The position numbers were made by a program, and so were the translations under genes. The notes beneath the pieces are model-generated. The model did no database searches. It worked only from the letters and a program-made list of their open reading frames with translations, and had not been told where the DNA came from. A stretch of DNA of 64,000 bases from Styela clava (lineage: Eukaryota > Chordata > Ascidiacea > Stolidobranchia > Styelidae): positions 7,698,974-7,762,973 of the forward strand of contig NC_135259.1 in the NCBI RefSeq assembly GCF_964204865.1. The letters run 5' to 3'. Positions within the stretch are counted from its first letter, which is position 1. Every line of letters begins with the position of its first letter. Below are positions 22,601 through 33,220 of the stretch, in pieces.

Positions 22601-25125
22601 GCCCCTATATCTTATTGTAAAAATGTCCACTGAAATTATGCATAGTATTCCTTTGATTCTTTTTCATTACGTGTGGCAAAAAGCTCCATTGCGAAATTCT
22701 TTCGTAAAGCATATAGCTGCATTTAGAAAATAAATTGTTGATATCTGTTACAAACGTTGCTAATATTTATTTTAAAGGAATCTCAAATATTATTTTGTTT
22801 CAAATCAAAGTTTTATTATTTTTTACTTTTTCATATTTTTTCACATTGACATATATTTTTTTTAACTTGAATATTTTAAATACGATTACACATTGAATAT
22901 TCAGTGTAACATGTGCAATAATACTTTAACATTCACATATGTTTAGAATCTGTATAACGTCGGAATTTCGTTGTATCTAACTAAAAAAAATTAGGCAAAG
23001 GCCAAAATATTCAAACAGACGTTTAATATGAAAATAAGTCGTCCGAAGAATGACAATTTCCACTACAGGGTATAATAAGGTCAACTCGAAAATAAATGAA
23101 ACAAGGAATAATTTCTAAGATGCAGTACTTTTATTAGGCTGATCTATTTTGAAATAACAATTTCATCTGATATCAGATGCATAATATTAATGATAATTCT
23201 TAGAAAACACCTCATTTACCTCCTGATTGCAGTTTGAAATCTTTCATAACAAGACAGCTTTCATCTTTTGAACATTTGACTTCAATTAGGTCATGATCTT
23301 CATAGTCAATAATAGAATTGTAAATATGAATTCCACGAGGGCAGGAGGCCAGACCTATTTTGGGTAAAAAAAAAATCTTTTACCTAAATGAACTGAAATT
23401 GAAATTGCGGATTATGTTTCAAATTCACAGATTATAACTATGAGGCTGTAAGACAAGTCGATGACGTAGAATCGTGCACAGATTGTGTGAAAGTGATCCA
23501 ACTGATTACTCTCATTAAGATATGTTTTCTGCATTGTTCCAAACTGTTCTCATGTTTCGAAGGAAATTTATAAACTATTTTTTTCTACAATTATATATTC
23601 TCAGTGTTCTGATATAACATTTATACTACAGCAAGCTTTTGGTAAGGAATTGTGTATAATCGCCACAACAAAGCGCAAATCAGGATCAAAAACTTAGCTG
23701 CCATGGTGCCTTTTTTGTGTGTGTGATCAGTATGTAGGCGTCATCATTGAGACAACTCGACATAGCGATTTTTCATAAAAATGTTGTATTAAATAGAATT
23801 AATAAATAAAAATCAAGAAAATATAAGTTATTTCCTACTTTGTGAAGTTACATCACTGATGGATCTCGAGCTTTTTCTTGCTTTTTGATATCGAAGTTCA
23901 AATGTGGATAAAGGATTGATAACGAAAGCTATCAAACGTATCTTGTTTGTTTTGGTTTCGTATGTTACTTCAAACTCCTCATTGTGAAACACTTTTTCCA
24001 AAGATCCATCTGTTAGCTGATATAATTGACGATAGAAATAAGGTGCATTATGTTGTGCCAGAACTTGGTTCAAATGTTGATAATCTCCGTGTTTGAGAAA
24101 ACCGAAACTTCTCCAGTTCGACACACGTAAAGACTATTATAAGTTTTATTGATTTGAAAATGAACTTTAAAGATCTGAAGCATGAAATCTCTTCCACCAG
24201 GCTATCGCGTCTACAAACGTTAATCAAATAATAAAAGTTTAAACTGATAGGATTTGTTACTTAATTTTTCTGAAATGTTACATTTAATCTAAAAGTCACT
24301 AAATTACACAATTTTTGCAATATAAAATGTGGAATAATAAATAAGTGTTTTTACGTTAAAAATTTTCAATACGCATTTGCAACTGACACAGTTGATGAAA
24401 CAAAACGATTTCATTCCAAGTAGCTTCACATACCTCAAACTAGCAGGTTGATCTTTGCTTAGAATAAATAAAACAAAAACAAAAAAACAGCCGCTTAACA
24501 ATTCTGTCATGAAAATTGTTTTCTTACCCATAACGTATCTGGTCCTGAAAATTTTATGAATGGAAAGAATAAGTTGATAGTTGTGCCTGGATCAGTTTCC
24601 AAGTGCCACGTACATGTTAAGCTTTCTCTATCTCGTCTCGACCATGTCTTCAGTGATATAGTCTTAGCACCGGCGCTCACTTGCTCATTGAACTTACATT
24701 CATCTACAACAATAAAAGAATACTCACTCCATGAGCGGAATTATAGAATATGAACCCAAGTTTTGGGGGTATAATTTTTAGTAAAATCACAATTATACCA
24801 ATAGCATTTAAAGAATGCTTAATTTTCAGGAGGATCTAAAGGAATTGCTTTGTCGACGTTGTCTGACAAATTATTAGATGATTTAGTAACTTAGTTTATA
24901 TTATTTGAATTTTACTAGTTTAGACAAAGTAAAGGCTCCTAGAATAATAATCTTTCATCCTATAAAATTTGGCGAATTTGAAAAAAAATTGATAAAATAA
25001 ACCTAAGATTCATGAACGAATAAGTCTACTATTAATATATAAAAAAAAAACATACCTTCTCCGTTTATCTTCAACGTATTCACAAAAAGTAGACATCCAG
25101 TAAAAATCAAATTAATGCAATTCAT
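7674..25125 (-). CDS. Secreted CUB/LU/WAP-like/10x CCP serine protease (MASP/C1r-type)
   Basis: I assembled 26 exons (minus strand): 25125-25056, 24703-24528, 24133-23839, 23354-23220, 22361-22182, 21555-21412, 20963-20793, 20443-20342, 20124-19933, 19532-19449, 19346-19182, 18483-18289, 17923-17823, 17291-17117, 16108-15932, 15026-14835, 14328-14164, 13698-13598, 13352-13193, 11323-11178, 10853-10727, 9542-9402, 9129-9013, 8491-8332, 8222-8084, 7838-7674. Phases agree throughout and give 1324 aa. Order: signal peptide (1-19); CUB-like domain (about 25-165); Cys-rich Ly6/uPAR-like module (181-285); WAP-like Cys module (287-331); ten CCP domains (about 335-965) with a Thr/Ser-rich linker after CCP6 and a Pro-rich linker after CCP10; trypsin-fold domain. 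Activation is probably after R1015 (R|VIEG). The triad is H1064 (TASH), D1121 (NDIAL) and S1263 (GDSGGP); D1257 predicts trypsin-like specificity. The His-loop cysteine pair is missing and the active Ser codon is AGT, both as in C1r/C1s/MASP-2. The role is inferred to be a complement or clotting-type zymogen. The exon 22/23 junction is the least certain. Confidence 0.92.
9665..10476 (+). mobile_element. hAT-type non-autonomous element with 8-bp TSD (812 bp)
   Basis: The termini are CAGTGGTTCCCGAAC and TTTGGGAACCGCTG, inverted relative to each other. The 8-bp sequence CTCTAGTA directly precedes (9657-9664) and follows (10477-10484) the element, an exact target-site duplication as hAT transposases produce. 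It lies in the intron between exons 21 and 22 of the protease gene. No transposase frame is present. The window-start fragment (1-302) is a second copy. Confidence 0.92.
11324..13192. other. Large protease intron (between exons 19 and 20)
   Basis: This is the 1.87-kb intron between the Pro-rich linker exon and the first protease-domain exon. It has a short GC-rich patch near 11470-11510 ('cggcccgcgggccattggcc') that looks like the end of a hAT-type element, and an ORF at 12453-12713 that I do not recognise. I see no further exon with CCP or protease features. Confidence 0.55.
15062..15645 (-). mobile_element. Tc1/mariner-type element, 584 bp, flanked by TA
   Basis: The element begins CAGGGTGTCTCAAAA and ends TTTTGAGACACCCAG, with a TA on each side (15060-15061 and 15646-15647). 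The inverted repeats extend inward through 'taagtatacac'. On the minus strand a short frame (15401-15219) contains [20 protein letters not shown] followed by GKPSSGR. This matches the second helix-turn-helix and GRP-like hinge of Tc1/mariner transposases. The catalytic domain is gone, so it is an internally deleted element. It sits in the protease intron between exons 15 and 16. Confidence 0.88.
16431..16665. mobile_element. Palindromic 'AAGATGGCG' MITE, copy in protease intron
   Basis: The left arm reads 'gaagtatgtgcatcaagatggcggacaccggaacgtagtatg' in part and the right arm is its reverse complement ('ctacgttctggtgtccgcc' then 'atcttggtttgcatagttcc'). The same family occurs at 32392-32626 with a matching interior. 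It lies inside what looks like an older element whose ends are 'agcggttctcaaacc' (16371) and 'gtttaagaac' (about 16940). Confidence 0.8.
16960..17058. mobile_element. 99-bp mini inverted-repeat element
   Basis: The ends CAGGGGCGGGCAA and TTGCCCACCCCTG are perfect or near-perfect inverses over 13 bases, with hAT-like CAG...CTG termini. I did not find a matching 8-bp duplication. It lies just downstream of protease exon 14 in its intron. Confidence 0.6.
18656..19015. mobile_element. 360-bp inverted-repeat element with 8-bp duplication
   Basis: The left end begins TTGGGTGTCTCAAAAATGTC and the right end is ...GACATGTTCAAGACACC. The 8 bases GCAATACG occur directly before (18648-18655) and after (19016-19023). 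Both ends are rich in 'gtgtcccac/gtgggacac' motifs. A related but truncated copy is at about 17540-17670. It lies in the protease intron between exons 11 and 12. Confidence 0.75.
21172..21269. mobile_element. 98-bp palindromic 'AAGATGGCG' MITE, short version
   Basis: The left arm 'cctgaagtattcgcaccacg' runs on to 'gcacaacctgaa'. The right arm is 'ttcaggtggtgcgccatctt' followed by 'ggtacgcatacttcagg'. The arms are about 37 bp with a 24-bp loop. It belongs to the same family as 42925-43031. It lies in the protease intron between exons 6 and 7. Confidence 0.75.
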
Positions 25126-26534
25126 CTTTTCTTTAAAAAAAGTACTGATGTGAAATAAATATTACCGACAAATAAATTTTATTCAGATGGCATGGCGGAA
25201 AAATCAGGCATAAAAGTTTGATGTTGTATTACAGTAATCAAATTATCCAACGGAAAATATGTTCAATTCATTCTACTGCAGATATTTACTTCCCTATTTT
25301 CACTCAGAAGATAAATTTTTTGTCCATTTAGTTATTTTTCAAGTGACAATTTACCAAACGTAACCAAATGTTTCACGAACAACGTACCTAAATATTACAT
25401 ATTCACTAGAGTCAAAATCGAATAAAAATATTCAGCTTAAAATATCATCGTAATCTTTTAACTGGTTCCGTAACGTTCAATTTCGTATTGTGAGTTATAT
25501 TTTGCAATTCAATTATAATTCAACCACAAAACCGATATGTATTGTTAATTCCATTTTGATTACTTAATTTGAAATATAGATATATAAGTCACATATTTCT
25601 TTGCATGATACTAAAATTATACTATCATATAAAAAGTTAAAGCAATAACATTTCAGGGAAAATGCAAGTCGACAATATTGCTTAACAAAATATAAAAAAA
25701 TGTATAGAACTTTGTATTAGTACCAGAATCGCATGTAACCTCGAAAGATTCGTATACTCCATAATTGCTGAAAATAGTATTAGACACTTTTCTGTCTGCA
25801 AGAATGATATCTTATTATTTTACTCTACCTGATAATATCTTTGAATAATATCGAATATTTTAGACACAGTAAAAATCAAAACACTCAATCTGCATGGACA
25901 TAACAACTGTAAGAATTATTAGCATTAAGTAAGTAGCCAAGCCTTACTTGTAAAATTAAAAACGCATGCTTGAGGCAATTTACGATTTATCGCCATTAAA
26001 ATGCAAAACAAATATACTGAAATGTTACAGTAAATCTTATGTAATTAACTTACTTTGCACAATGAATCGTATGTTGGCTAAATAGGCAAGTCTTCAAATG
26101 AATCTAAAACACCTATACCGTAAACGTGAATAAGCTCTGGAATAAGCCATTATCTGTACGGTATGTTTACAAGGTATAGTTGATTTTTCAAATATTTCTG
26201 ACAGCATGTCTTCGAAACTATGACTTTGGTTTTGTTGTCATACGTGATAGCCAAACTAGAACATGAGTCACGCGACAGTGTTAGTAAAGATCGTATATTA
26301 AATCAAATATGTGTGTTTCTTTATATGACTCTACAGTAAAATTATGAGGATATTTTTGCTTCATGTGTAGAATGATTGCAGGTGGTCTATCAACAAGTCA
26401 AATAATAACTACCTGTTATAGAGAAATATATATTTATATTTACCCGGTGAGCGAGAAAATCTGATAATTGTTCTTAAAAAATAGCAAAGTATAAAATGTC
26501 GATTGAAAAGTGAAAAAAAAAATGTTACATCCAT

Positions 26535-26776
26535 AAACAAGAGAGCTATGCTCAAATATATGGACACGTCACAAGGTGTCGCTATTTTTCATTCTGACAC
26601 ATAAAAAACGAATCTCTTGAAGTCCACAGAAAATTAACCACTGAAAATTTCAAAGCAATTGGTCCAGTATTCGAAGAGAAAAACTTTTCGAAGAGACTTT
26701 TTTTAACGTGTCAAAGAACAAGAACAACAACAACATAATATTGAAACGATCGTTATGTCCACTGACGTGTCCAATA
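26535..26776 (+). repeat. Dispersed repeat 'gagctatgctcaaatatatgg', copy 2
   Basis: Matches 7179-7441 at both ends ('acaagagagctatgctcaaa' and 'taatattgaaacgatcgtta') and in the middle, but has a different 60-base insert after the first 35 bases. Confidence 0.75.
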
Positions 26777-28113
26777 AATGAAAGATAGACTCCGAAGTTT
26801 TGTCATAGTCAAGTTGGTAGTTTGAATCATAAATGTACCGATTATACTTTTGTCATCGATACCGATACGCCGATATTTCAAAAAGCCGTTATTGCCGACA
26901 ATATTACGGACGAGGTAAAAAAAAGTTATTGGCGATCTACTACTGTAGACATTCTTAATTAAGCTCGAGGTACAGGTTAATCACAACATGAGAAAAGATT
27001 ATGTAAATTAATTTGCACAAACGGTCCTTTACTAGACTTATTACTAACGATTTATTAAAATATTTAAATTATTGCATCTTGAATTTCTTTGTAACTTTGT
27101 AAATACGCAAGAAGCGTCTAAACACTTCAATTGAATGTGGATGTTTCATTGTGAAGAGGCGCAAGGAATAGCACAGTTCGATTAGTTTTCGATAAAGGTG
27201 GGCTTATAAGTTACAACGATACTTCCCTCGCTTTTTTGGCATTCTTATGAGTTGCTTTTCGACAGTTTAAAATTTAGCGGTCGTTCATTTTTATGTGACT
27301 TCATTCTAGTCAGCCAAACACAGTATTATGAAAATTTTAGTCGAACTCAGTCGAAGGCAGGAAGGACACTTCTGATACATAGGATGCAACCAAATACAGA
27401 GAACACGTCGAATTCTAAATACAACCGTCTGCCTGACATAAAATAATTATATTTTCATTTGACACGATATCTGAAATGACGTAATTTTTCCAATATTGTA
27501 CAGTATTTATAGTATTTGCCCATCAACACCAATACATCGCATTAATAACTCACTTCCTCTCAAATCGAGTTTAGCCCGAGTGAGACTAAACTAAACCTAT
27601 AGAAATAGCCGGGCTTAAGCATGGAACATACTTTACTGTCCCATCCCCATGGGATTCCTATTGTAATAACGAAATTCATTAGGAATTATTAAATTTATGA
27701 AATTATAGGTATAATATCTGCTAAATAAGACATGCAAAACGACAATATTTATTGACTTTATTAATTAACTTAAAACTTCAGAAGTATTGTCCAACTATGA
27801 CAAAGAGTATTACGACCCCATCGCCAAAACTACTCAAAAGAGCTCTTAGTGTTCGTGCAAAGTTCGAGTTACCACTTGAATTGTTTTCTCTTTGCACCTA
27901 TCTTTTCAATCTTGAAATTTATTCTGATTTTGTATATTTTAGGCAAAGTTTGTAGTCTTGTTTTGTGAAATACTATATTATATACATAAATTAAACGATT
28001 AAAGGAATATTTCATGATTTCCACTTGAATAATATGAACTGAAAAAACGATTGTATTAAAATTTGCATGCTTATTCCTTATGCACGATACAAAGATCTAG
28101 TTTTCATCTGCAA

Positions 28114-29095
28114 CAAAAAAATCCGTGAGGAAGAATCTATTGTGACATGGAATACAAATACAACATAAAACTCAAGATTGAAATATGCTTGGTCAAATTA
28201 AATGTCCATGAAGCCAATAGATTCTTTAGTCTGCCACCCAATATTTTTTTATATGCCAAAGAAGAAATCTGCATAGATCAATGTTGATGGTAGAAATTTA
28301 TCTTGGCCCTTTCAAATATATGTAAAAGTATCTCAAATTGAATCGGTCCATGTATGGTATACCCTGTGATTGATTGATGTTCGTGACAGTCAAAAACCTG
28401 GGGAAAAAATCGTCTGTGAAAATAAAATTACGAAATATAAACAATATACAAAGTACATTGCGTTTGAAAACTTTGTATGTTTTATACTTGAACTTTACAC
28501 TAATTTTTCGATGTGAAAATTCGAGTCATGCATGATCTCAAAAACTTCGATCAAAAAGAAATCAAGCAAAGAACATTAGGCAGCAGTCAATTATTTAATA
28601 ACTAGACTAGGGGGTATGTGTCATTGCGTCTTTTCAATAACTTGTCCAAGAAGAATTTATTGTAACGAGGAATACAATAGCATAGCATAAGTTCTAGATT
28701 AAAATGCAGTGGGTCAAGATAAATATCTATGATCCCAATGTTTTTTAAATCTTCCACCTACTGCTTTCGATATTACAACGAAAAAATCTGCAAAGACCAA
28801 TGTTTATGACAGATATTCATCTTGGCCATACCAAATCTTTGTGAAAATACTTTAAATTGAATCAGGCATATATGGTATATCGTTTGATTTGAGGCTGATT
28901 GTGGCAATCAAAGCCAAAGAGAAAGAATTGTCTTTGACGATGAATTTCAAAATATAAACAATACACAAAGTACATTGCGTTTAGAAACTTTGCATGTTTC
29001 ATACTTGATCTTCATAGATTTTTCTGGATTTAGATATTCCAGTCATGCATGATCTCAAAAATTCCGGCCAAAAAGGAATCAAGCAAAGAACATTA
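28114..29095. repeat. Diverged tandem duplication of about 0.5 kb
   Basis: The block at about 28114-28582 is repeated at about 28636-29095 in direct orientation. Shared landmarks in order are 'aagaat(c/t)tattgt', 'tttgtatgttt/tttgcatgttt', 'caaagtacattgcgttt', 'gtcatgcatgatctcaaaaa' and 'gaatcaagcaaagaacatta'. Divergence is considerable, with scattered substitutions and small indels. Neither copy has a long open frame. Confidence 0.8.
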
Positions 29096-29268
29096 GAATA
29101 AAAATGTCAACATCCACTTGCTTAGCTATATATGTTATGATCGAACTTGCAGTAAAAAATAAAAATGTTTGGAAGTTCATCTTTTTCTCGTGGCCGAATT
29201 AAAACCGGACCGGACTCAAGAAATAACTCAAGAGTCTGGTCAAACTTGCAGGTTAAAACTAAATTAAA

Positions 29269-29593
29269 AATCATGGATCATCGTCACAGGACGTGACAAG
29301 CTATATGTCAGTCCTTGTACTATATTACTGGTACCCCGATACATGTACTGGTAAGTTACCGCATATGATTTTGGGAAGCCTATTATGGGAATGGTAGACT
29401 GCGTTATTTGATCTGGTATTCTGAAAATGACTCGGATCTATTGGTTTACGTTGACACTGAATTCTGAAGAATGGATCATCGTCCCAGGGCCCGGAAAAGC
29501 TATGACAGTCCCTGTACCGTCGTGGCACCTCGATACAGGTATTGGTAAGTAGGCTAACGCTAATGCATACTGGTATATGATTTTTGGGGAATG
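29269..29593. repeat. Duplicated ~125-bp block
   Basis: Copy 1 (29269-29396) and copy 2 (29471-29593) share 'atggatcatcgtc', a 'gacagtccctgtac'-like stretch, 'cgataca(g/t)gtactggtaag' and 'tatgattttgggaa'. They are about 200 bases apart, directly after the larger tandem duplication. Confidence 0.7.
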
Positions 29594-29617
29594 GGTGATA
29601 AAATATTTTGTTTAGTC

Positions 29618-29655
29618 TCCCGTGTTCACATATTTGAGCATAGCTCTCTGTTTAT
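29618..29655 (-). repeat. Reversed end fragment of the 'gagctatgctcaaata' repeat
   Basis: Reads 'catatttgagcatagctctc', the inverse of the first bases of the repeat at 7179 and 26535. Only the end is present. Confidence 0.6.
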
Positions 29656-31133
29656 ATTTACTCTGATACAGGTTCTATTTCAACATCGGAGAAGAATCTA
29701 CATGAATCATTCATTTTTTTTATCTGATTGAGCTAATCATCTAAAGAGTTTTCCCTTGAAATAAAAAAAAATAACTTTTTATTGGCTGCAAACTCTTTCC
29801 CATTTAAGAAATTTTGCGCCACTGTGCTCATTTTAGAGATTATATTGAACTATGTTGCTCTCAACTTGTCACTCCGAAAGAAGTTTTCAGTCGTCAAACG
29901 CGGTTCAGCTCTAAACACTTTTTTTTAACAAACACCTGAAGTTGGTTATTCTATTTTCTAGTTAATTTTATTGTTTATTTGATATTTCGCATTAAAGTGT
30001 TGCTCACTATAACTGTATACGTGGGAAGTACTACCGCGTAAAAAAACTTGGCAGCATTCATTCAGCTTAAAGTAAAGCCACGCCACGATTTCAAAAACTC
30101 GCTGATGGCAAACACGCACAGTTTTTCGCACGTAATTTGTGGAGAAAGAATTTCTATGTAAAAATTAATGTTTTATATTAGTCATTCAATTTTCAATTTT
30201 GCGGCCATGAAGTACTATAAGTGTCGTTTAGATTTGGGCATATCCTTGAGTCGCGAGGTTTAGCAAAATTTAATTTTTAAAGAATTTGGGTCGCTTCAAA
30301 AAGAGGTTGAGAACCACTGTGATAGACTACACATTTTTTCCATGAACTGCCTTACGTCTTAGCTGTTTTCATGATCGTATTGGCATTACATGCTTCAAGT
30401 CTGGTGTTATTTGGTATTTATAAACACTACATTTTCGGTACCTTTTGGCATTTCATTAGTTTTTCGTACCTACGCTCAGAGATCAATATCCCCAAATTCT
30501 ATGTAAGTGCTCGTGACCTTGATTTAGAAACAAACGTGTGAATAAGACCGTCTGGGACGATGGAATACAAAATATAAAATTCAAATTGTCTGCACGACAT
30601 GTTTCAATTGTGTATATACAAAGTAAAGCAAAACAAATGAAATCCATAAATAAGGCGCCCAATTTTCATTCCATCAGTTGTGTTCGACCAACGAATGGAA
30701 AGACATGGTAGTCCGAAAGAAACCTTTGCGAAATAAAGTCTATCTCAGGCAACTGCTCAATGAGTTGTACTTGACTTTTGTCCAAAGTAGACATGTATTC
30801 GCTTTTTTCATCAATGAGGCTTGTAATATTTCTATGGAAATTAGTTTTAAAGGCAGTTTTAAAGGCAATTTTTTAGATGTGAAAAAGATATTTGAAACTG
30901 CATAATATCTATTTACAAATATAATGACAATATATTCGGTGAAGACTGTATTTTTTAATTCTTTTTGGTGTGTAGAACTATTTTACTCACATCAAGTTGA
31001 AAGAAGAGCATTATCTGCAAATTTAATTTCAAATCAAATATCAATAATTAATTCTTACTACCGATTAAAAATTGATACAACTTTTTTTCTAAGTGTATAA
31101 GTATACAGAAATATTGCAACGAGCTATATTAAA

Positions 31134-32843
31134 ATGAAGACGATTTGCATTGTATTATTTGTATCTTTTCTTCTCTTCATTTCATTTGAGTAAGTGGATT
31201 ATTGTATTTTTGCATCTAATGTGATATAGAAATATACGTAGTAGTAACAAACAAAAAAAGTTGTTATGAAAAATTATTAAAGAATTGTTGTTTTCATTCT
31301 TTATCCAAAACAAATTTATATTTTTCTGGTGAGAGTAAATGTTCATCCATTTTAATATGAAGATTATCTTTATAGTGTGATTGTAACTTTGAAGTATCCA
31401 TTGTAAGAGTTTAATATTAAACCAAATTAAACAACAAAACACCATTTATTATATATACGATTTGGAAGACCAATTTTCTGAATTTATTTGTTATCAGCAC
31501 ATTTTACGAATCAGAAATATACAAATAAAATTGAGTAAATTAACGGACAGGTGTTCGATACACGTAACAATTTCCATATCCATATTGGAGTTTTTATAAA
31601 TGTTAATTATGTGTTTTTGAAAGGTTGTGTGCTGGAGGGACATGTAATGGGACTTTTTGTAGAGGGTATTGCTGCTTAATTCAACAGCACCAAGATTATG
31701 TTGCGAGATGCCTGACTGTAAGTATTTAAATTCAAAGATAATTTTTTCAAAGCCAAGCACTCGCTCAAGTACTCATCTATGATTAAATATGTACACTCTA
31801 TAATGTTTTTTATTGCGAGTTTTGTGTATTGAATTTCAGAAACATTCAAATTTTTTAAAAATATATCTCGGTTTTCGGTTTTAATTTATTTCATAAATGC
31901 AGTATTATTGTATCTAAAATTTGTCAATACCATTTATTGTAGACCTAATTTCATTTGTCTAGCTTCGAAAAATAGGGCGTTTTTTTTTAATTTGGGATTC
32001 TGTCGTAATTCACACAAAAACTAAGAATAATATTTTCTGCTGTCCCAGGTTTGTTAAAGCGTATGACTATTGTTCCAAAATAAACAAAAATTTAATTTCA
32101 AAAACGCAAAATTGGGATTTTTACGGTTAGTTATCCATGTCGCATCTGACGTTAATCAGTCTTTTTAGATCTTGAAATATTTGGCCGAAGAAGTTATAAC
32201 TTAGAATTTTTCTATTAATCCCTGGGAAGATGAAAGTCAATCATATGGCGTACCACACCCTCTCGTCTGGTTACCACTCAATTTCGAGTATGGGATTGGT
32301 TTTTTTTGTGGGGTGGGAAAAGCAGCTAAAGCGTTTACGTGACTCATCCTACGGAGGAGAGGGGTTTAGCAATCCTCTCGCACATAATTTGGTACTCCTG
32401 AAGTATGTGAACCAAGATGGCGGTCACCGGAACGTAGTATGTGTACAAGGTGAGGGTTAGACTATAATTTCAGGTACAAATACTACGGGAGTCAATTGGC
32501 TAGACCCCGAACTCGAAATAGAACTAAAATAGGGAAAATTGGAATAAAATTATGGCGTAATCCCTAACCTGGTACAAGTACCACGTTCCGGTGTCCACCA
32601 TCTTGGTTCACGTACTTCGGGAGTACCCATAATTACCACCCATGGGATTCGAACGTGCAAATCCACCCAGATTAATCAAGGTGCGATGGCAAGCGTATTT
32701 TGAACGCTTAGAGCAATGCGCACTAACAACTATCACAATGATATATTTCTATATTGTATTAATAATTTTATTTAATAAATTATAATATACTATTTTTTTT
32801 TTAGTCGGAAATTTCTATCTGCTGCAGTGGACGTATGTACTGA
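31134..32843 (+). CDS. Small secreted eight-cysteine peptide (62 aa), three exons
   Basis: Exons 31134-31189, 31624-31717 and 32805-32843 join in phase (56 + 94 + 39 nt) and end in TGA. Donors are GA|GTAAGT and ACT|GTAAGT; the last acceptor follows a run of T (TTTTTTTTAG). Exon 1 encodes a classic signal peptide, MKTICIVLFVSFLLFISF. The mature part, about 40 residues, has eight cysteines spaced C-x4-C-x4-C-x3-CC-x11-C-x7-CC, and there is little else after the last pair. A polyadenylation signal AATAAA lies at 33036-33041. I do not recognise the cysteine pattern as a named family. Such short disulfide-rich secreted peptides are often antimicrobial, hormonal or protease-inhibiting, but the sequence does not decide among these. 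No paralog is visible in the window. The splice model is my own and the gene was not obvious from open frames alone. Confidence 0.7.
32392..32626. mobile_element. Palindromic 'AAGATGGCG' MITE, 235 bp
   Basis: Starts GTACTCCTGAAGTATGTGAA and ends with its near-perfect inverse (TTCACGTACTTCGGGAGTAC). The arms include 'ccaagatggcgg' and 'ccggaacgtagta'. The middle matches the copy at 16431-16665 ('attggaataaaattatggc' in opposite orientation). It lies in intron 2 of the Cys-rich peptide gene. Confidence 0.85.
32630..32740 (-). repeat. Likely tRNA-derived SINE
   Basis: On the minus strand the sequence contains GTTCGAATCCC, a good Pol III B box, preceded by about 55 bases with a degenerate A box ('agtgcgcattgctctaagcg'). 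After the B box comes 'taattatggg', which is shared with the tRNA-like sequence near 47820. A true tRNA fold is not apparent. Confidence 0.45.
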
Positions 32844-33220
32844 GCATGTATATATGTTCATTGGCTTTGTAACCAAAGAATTGACTATTGACTGGGAACG
32901 ATGGTGCCGTATTTATTCTATATCTAGAAATAACCACAATATCATTATATACTCAGAGTAAACAAAAACGAAATATATATCTTTAAGTAAAATATCCTTA
33001 AAAATTTCAATATTCTTCTTAAAATCAAAACCGGGAATAAAGATTATTGTTTTCAATTTGTCTGAACATTTTCAAATGAATGCATTTTTTTGTATTTTGC
33101 TAAAGCGATTTGCTTCAATTCTTTCCTGCAAATTTTAAGTAATAGACATCGGAAAAATACAATTCAACAATATTGATTTACTTCAGTGTGGGCTGTAGGA
33201 AAATAAATAGTTTTGTTACT

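Larger units (their letters stand above)
25126..31133. other. Gene-free stretch upstream of the protease and peptide genes
   Basis: This is the interval between the protease start codon (minus) and the Cys-rich peptide gene (plus), so it must hold both promoters. I see no exon in it. It contains one copy of the 'gagctatgctcaaatatatgg' repeat, a diverged ~0.5-kb tandem duplication (28114-29095), a ~125-bp duplicated block (29269-29593) and a hAT-type right terminus near 30300-30320 ('gaggttgagaaccactg'). Confidence 0.6.

Noticed and set aside
28114-29095. Possible duplicated exons on the minus strand (both copies contain an FDCH-like frame)
   Set aside because: The frame is conserved for only a few residues, and both copies hit stops; no splice sites agree.
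32630-32740. A functional tRNA gene on the minus strand
   Set aside because: The B box is good, but I could not fold a 7-bp acceptor stem or anticodon arm around it; a SINE is more likely.
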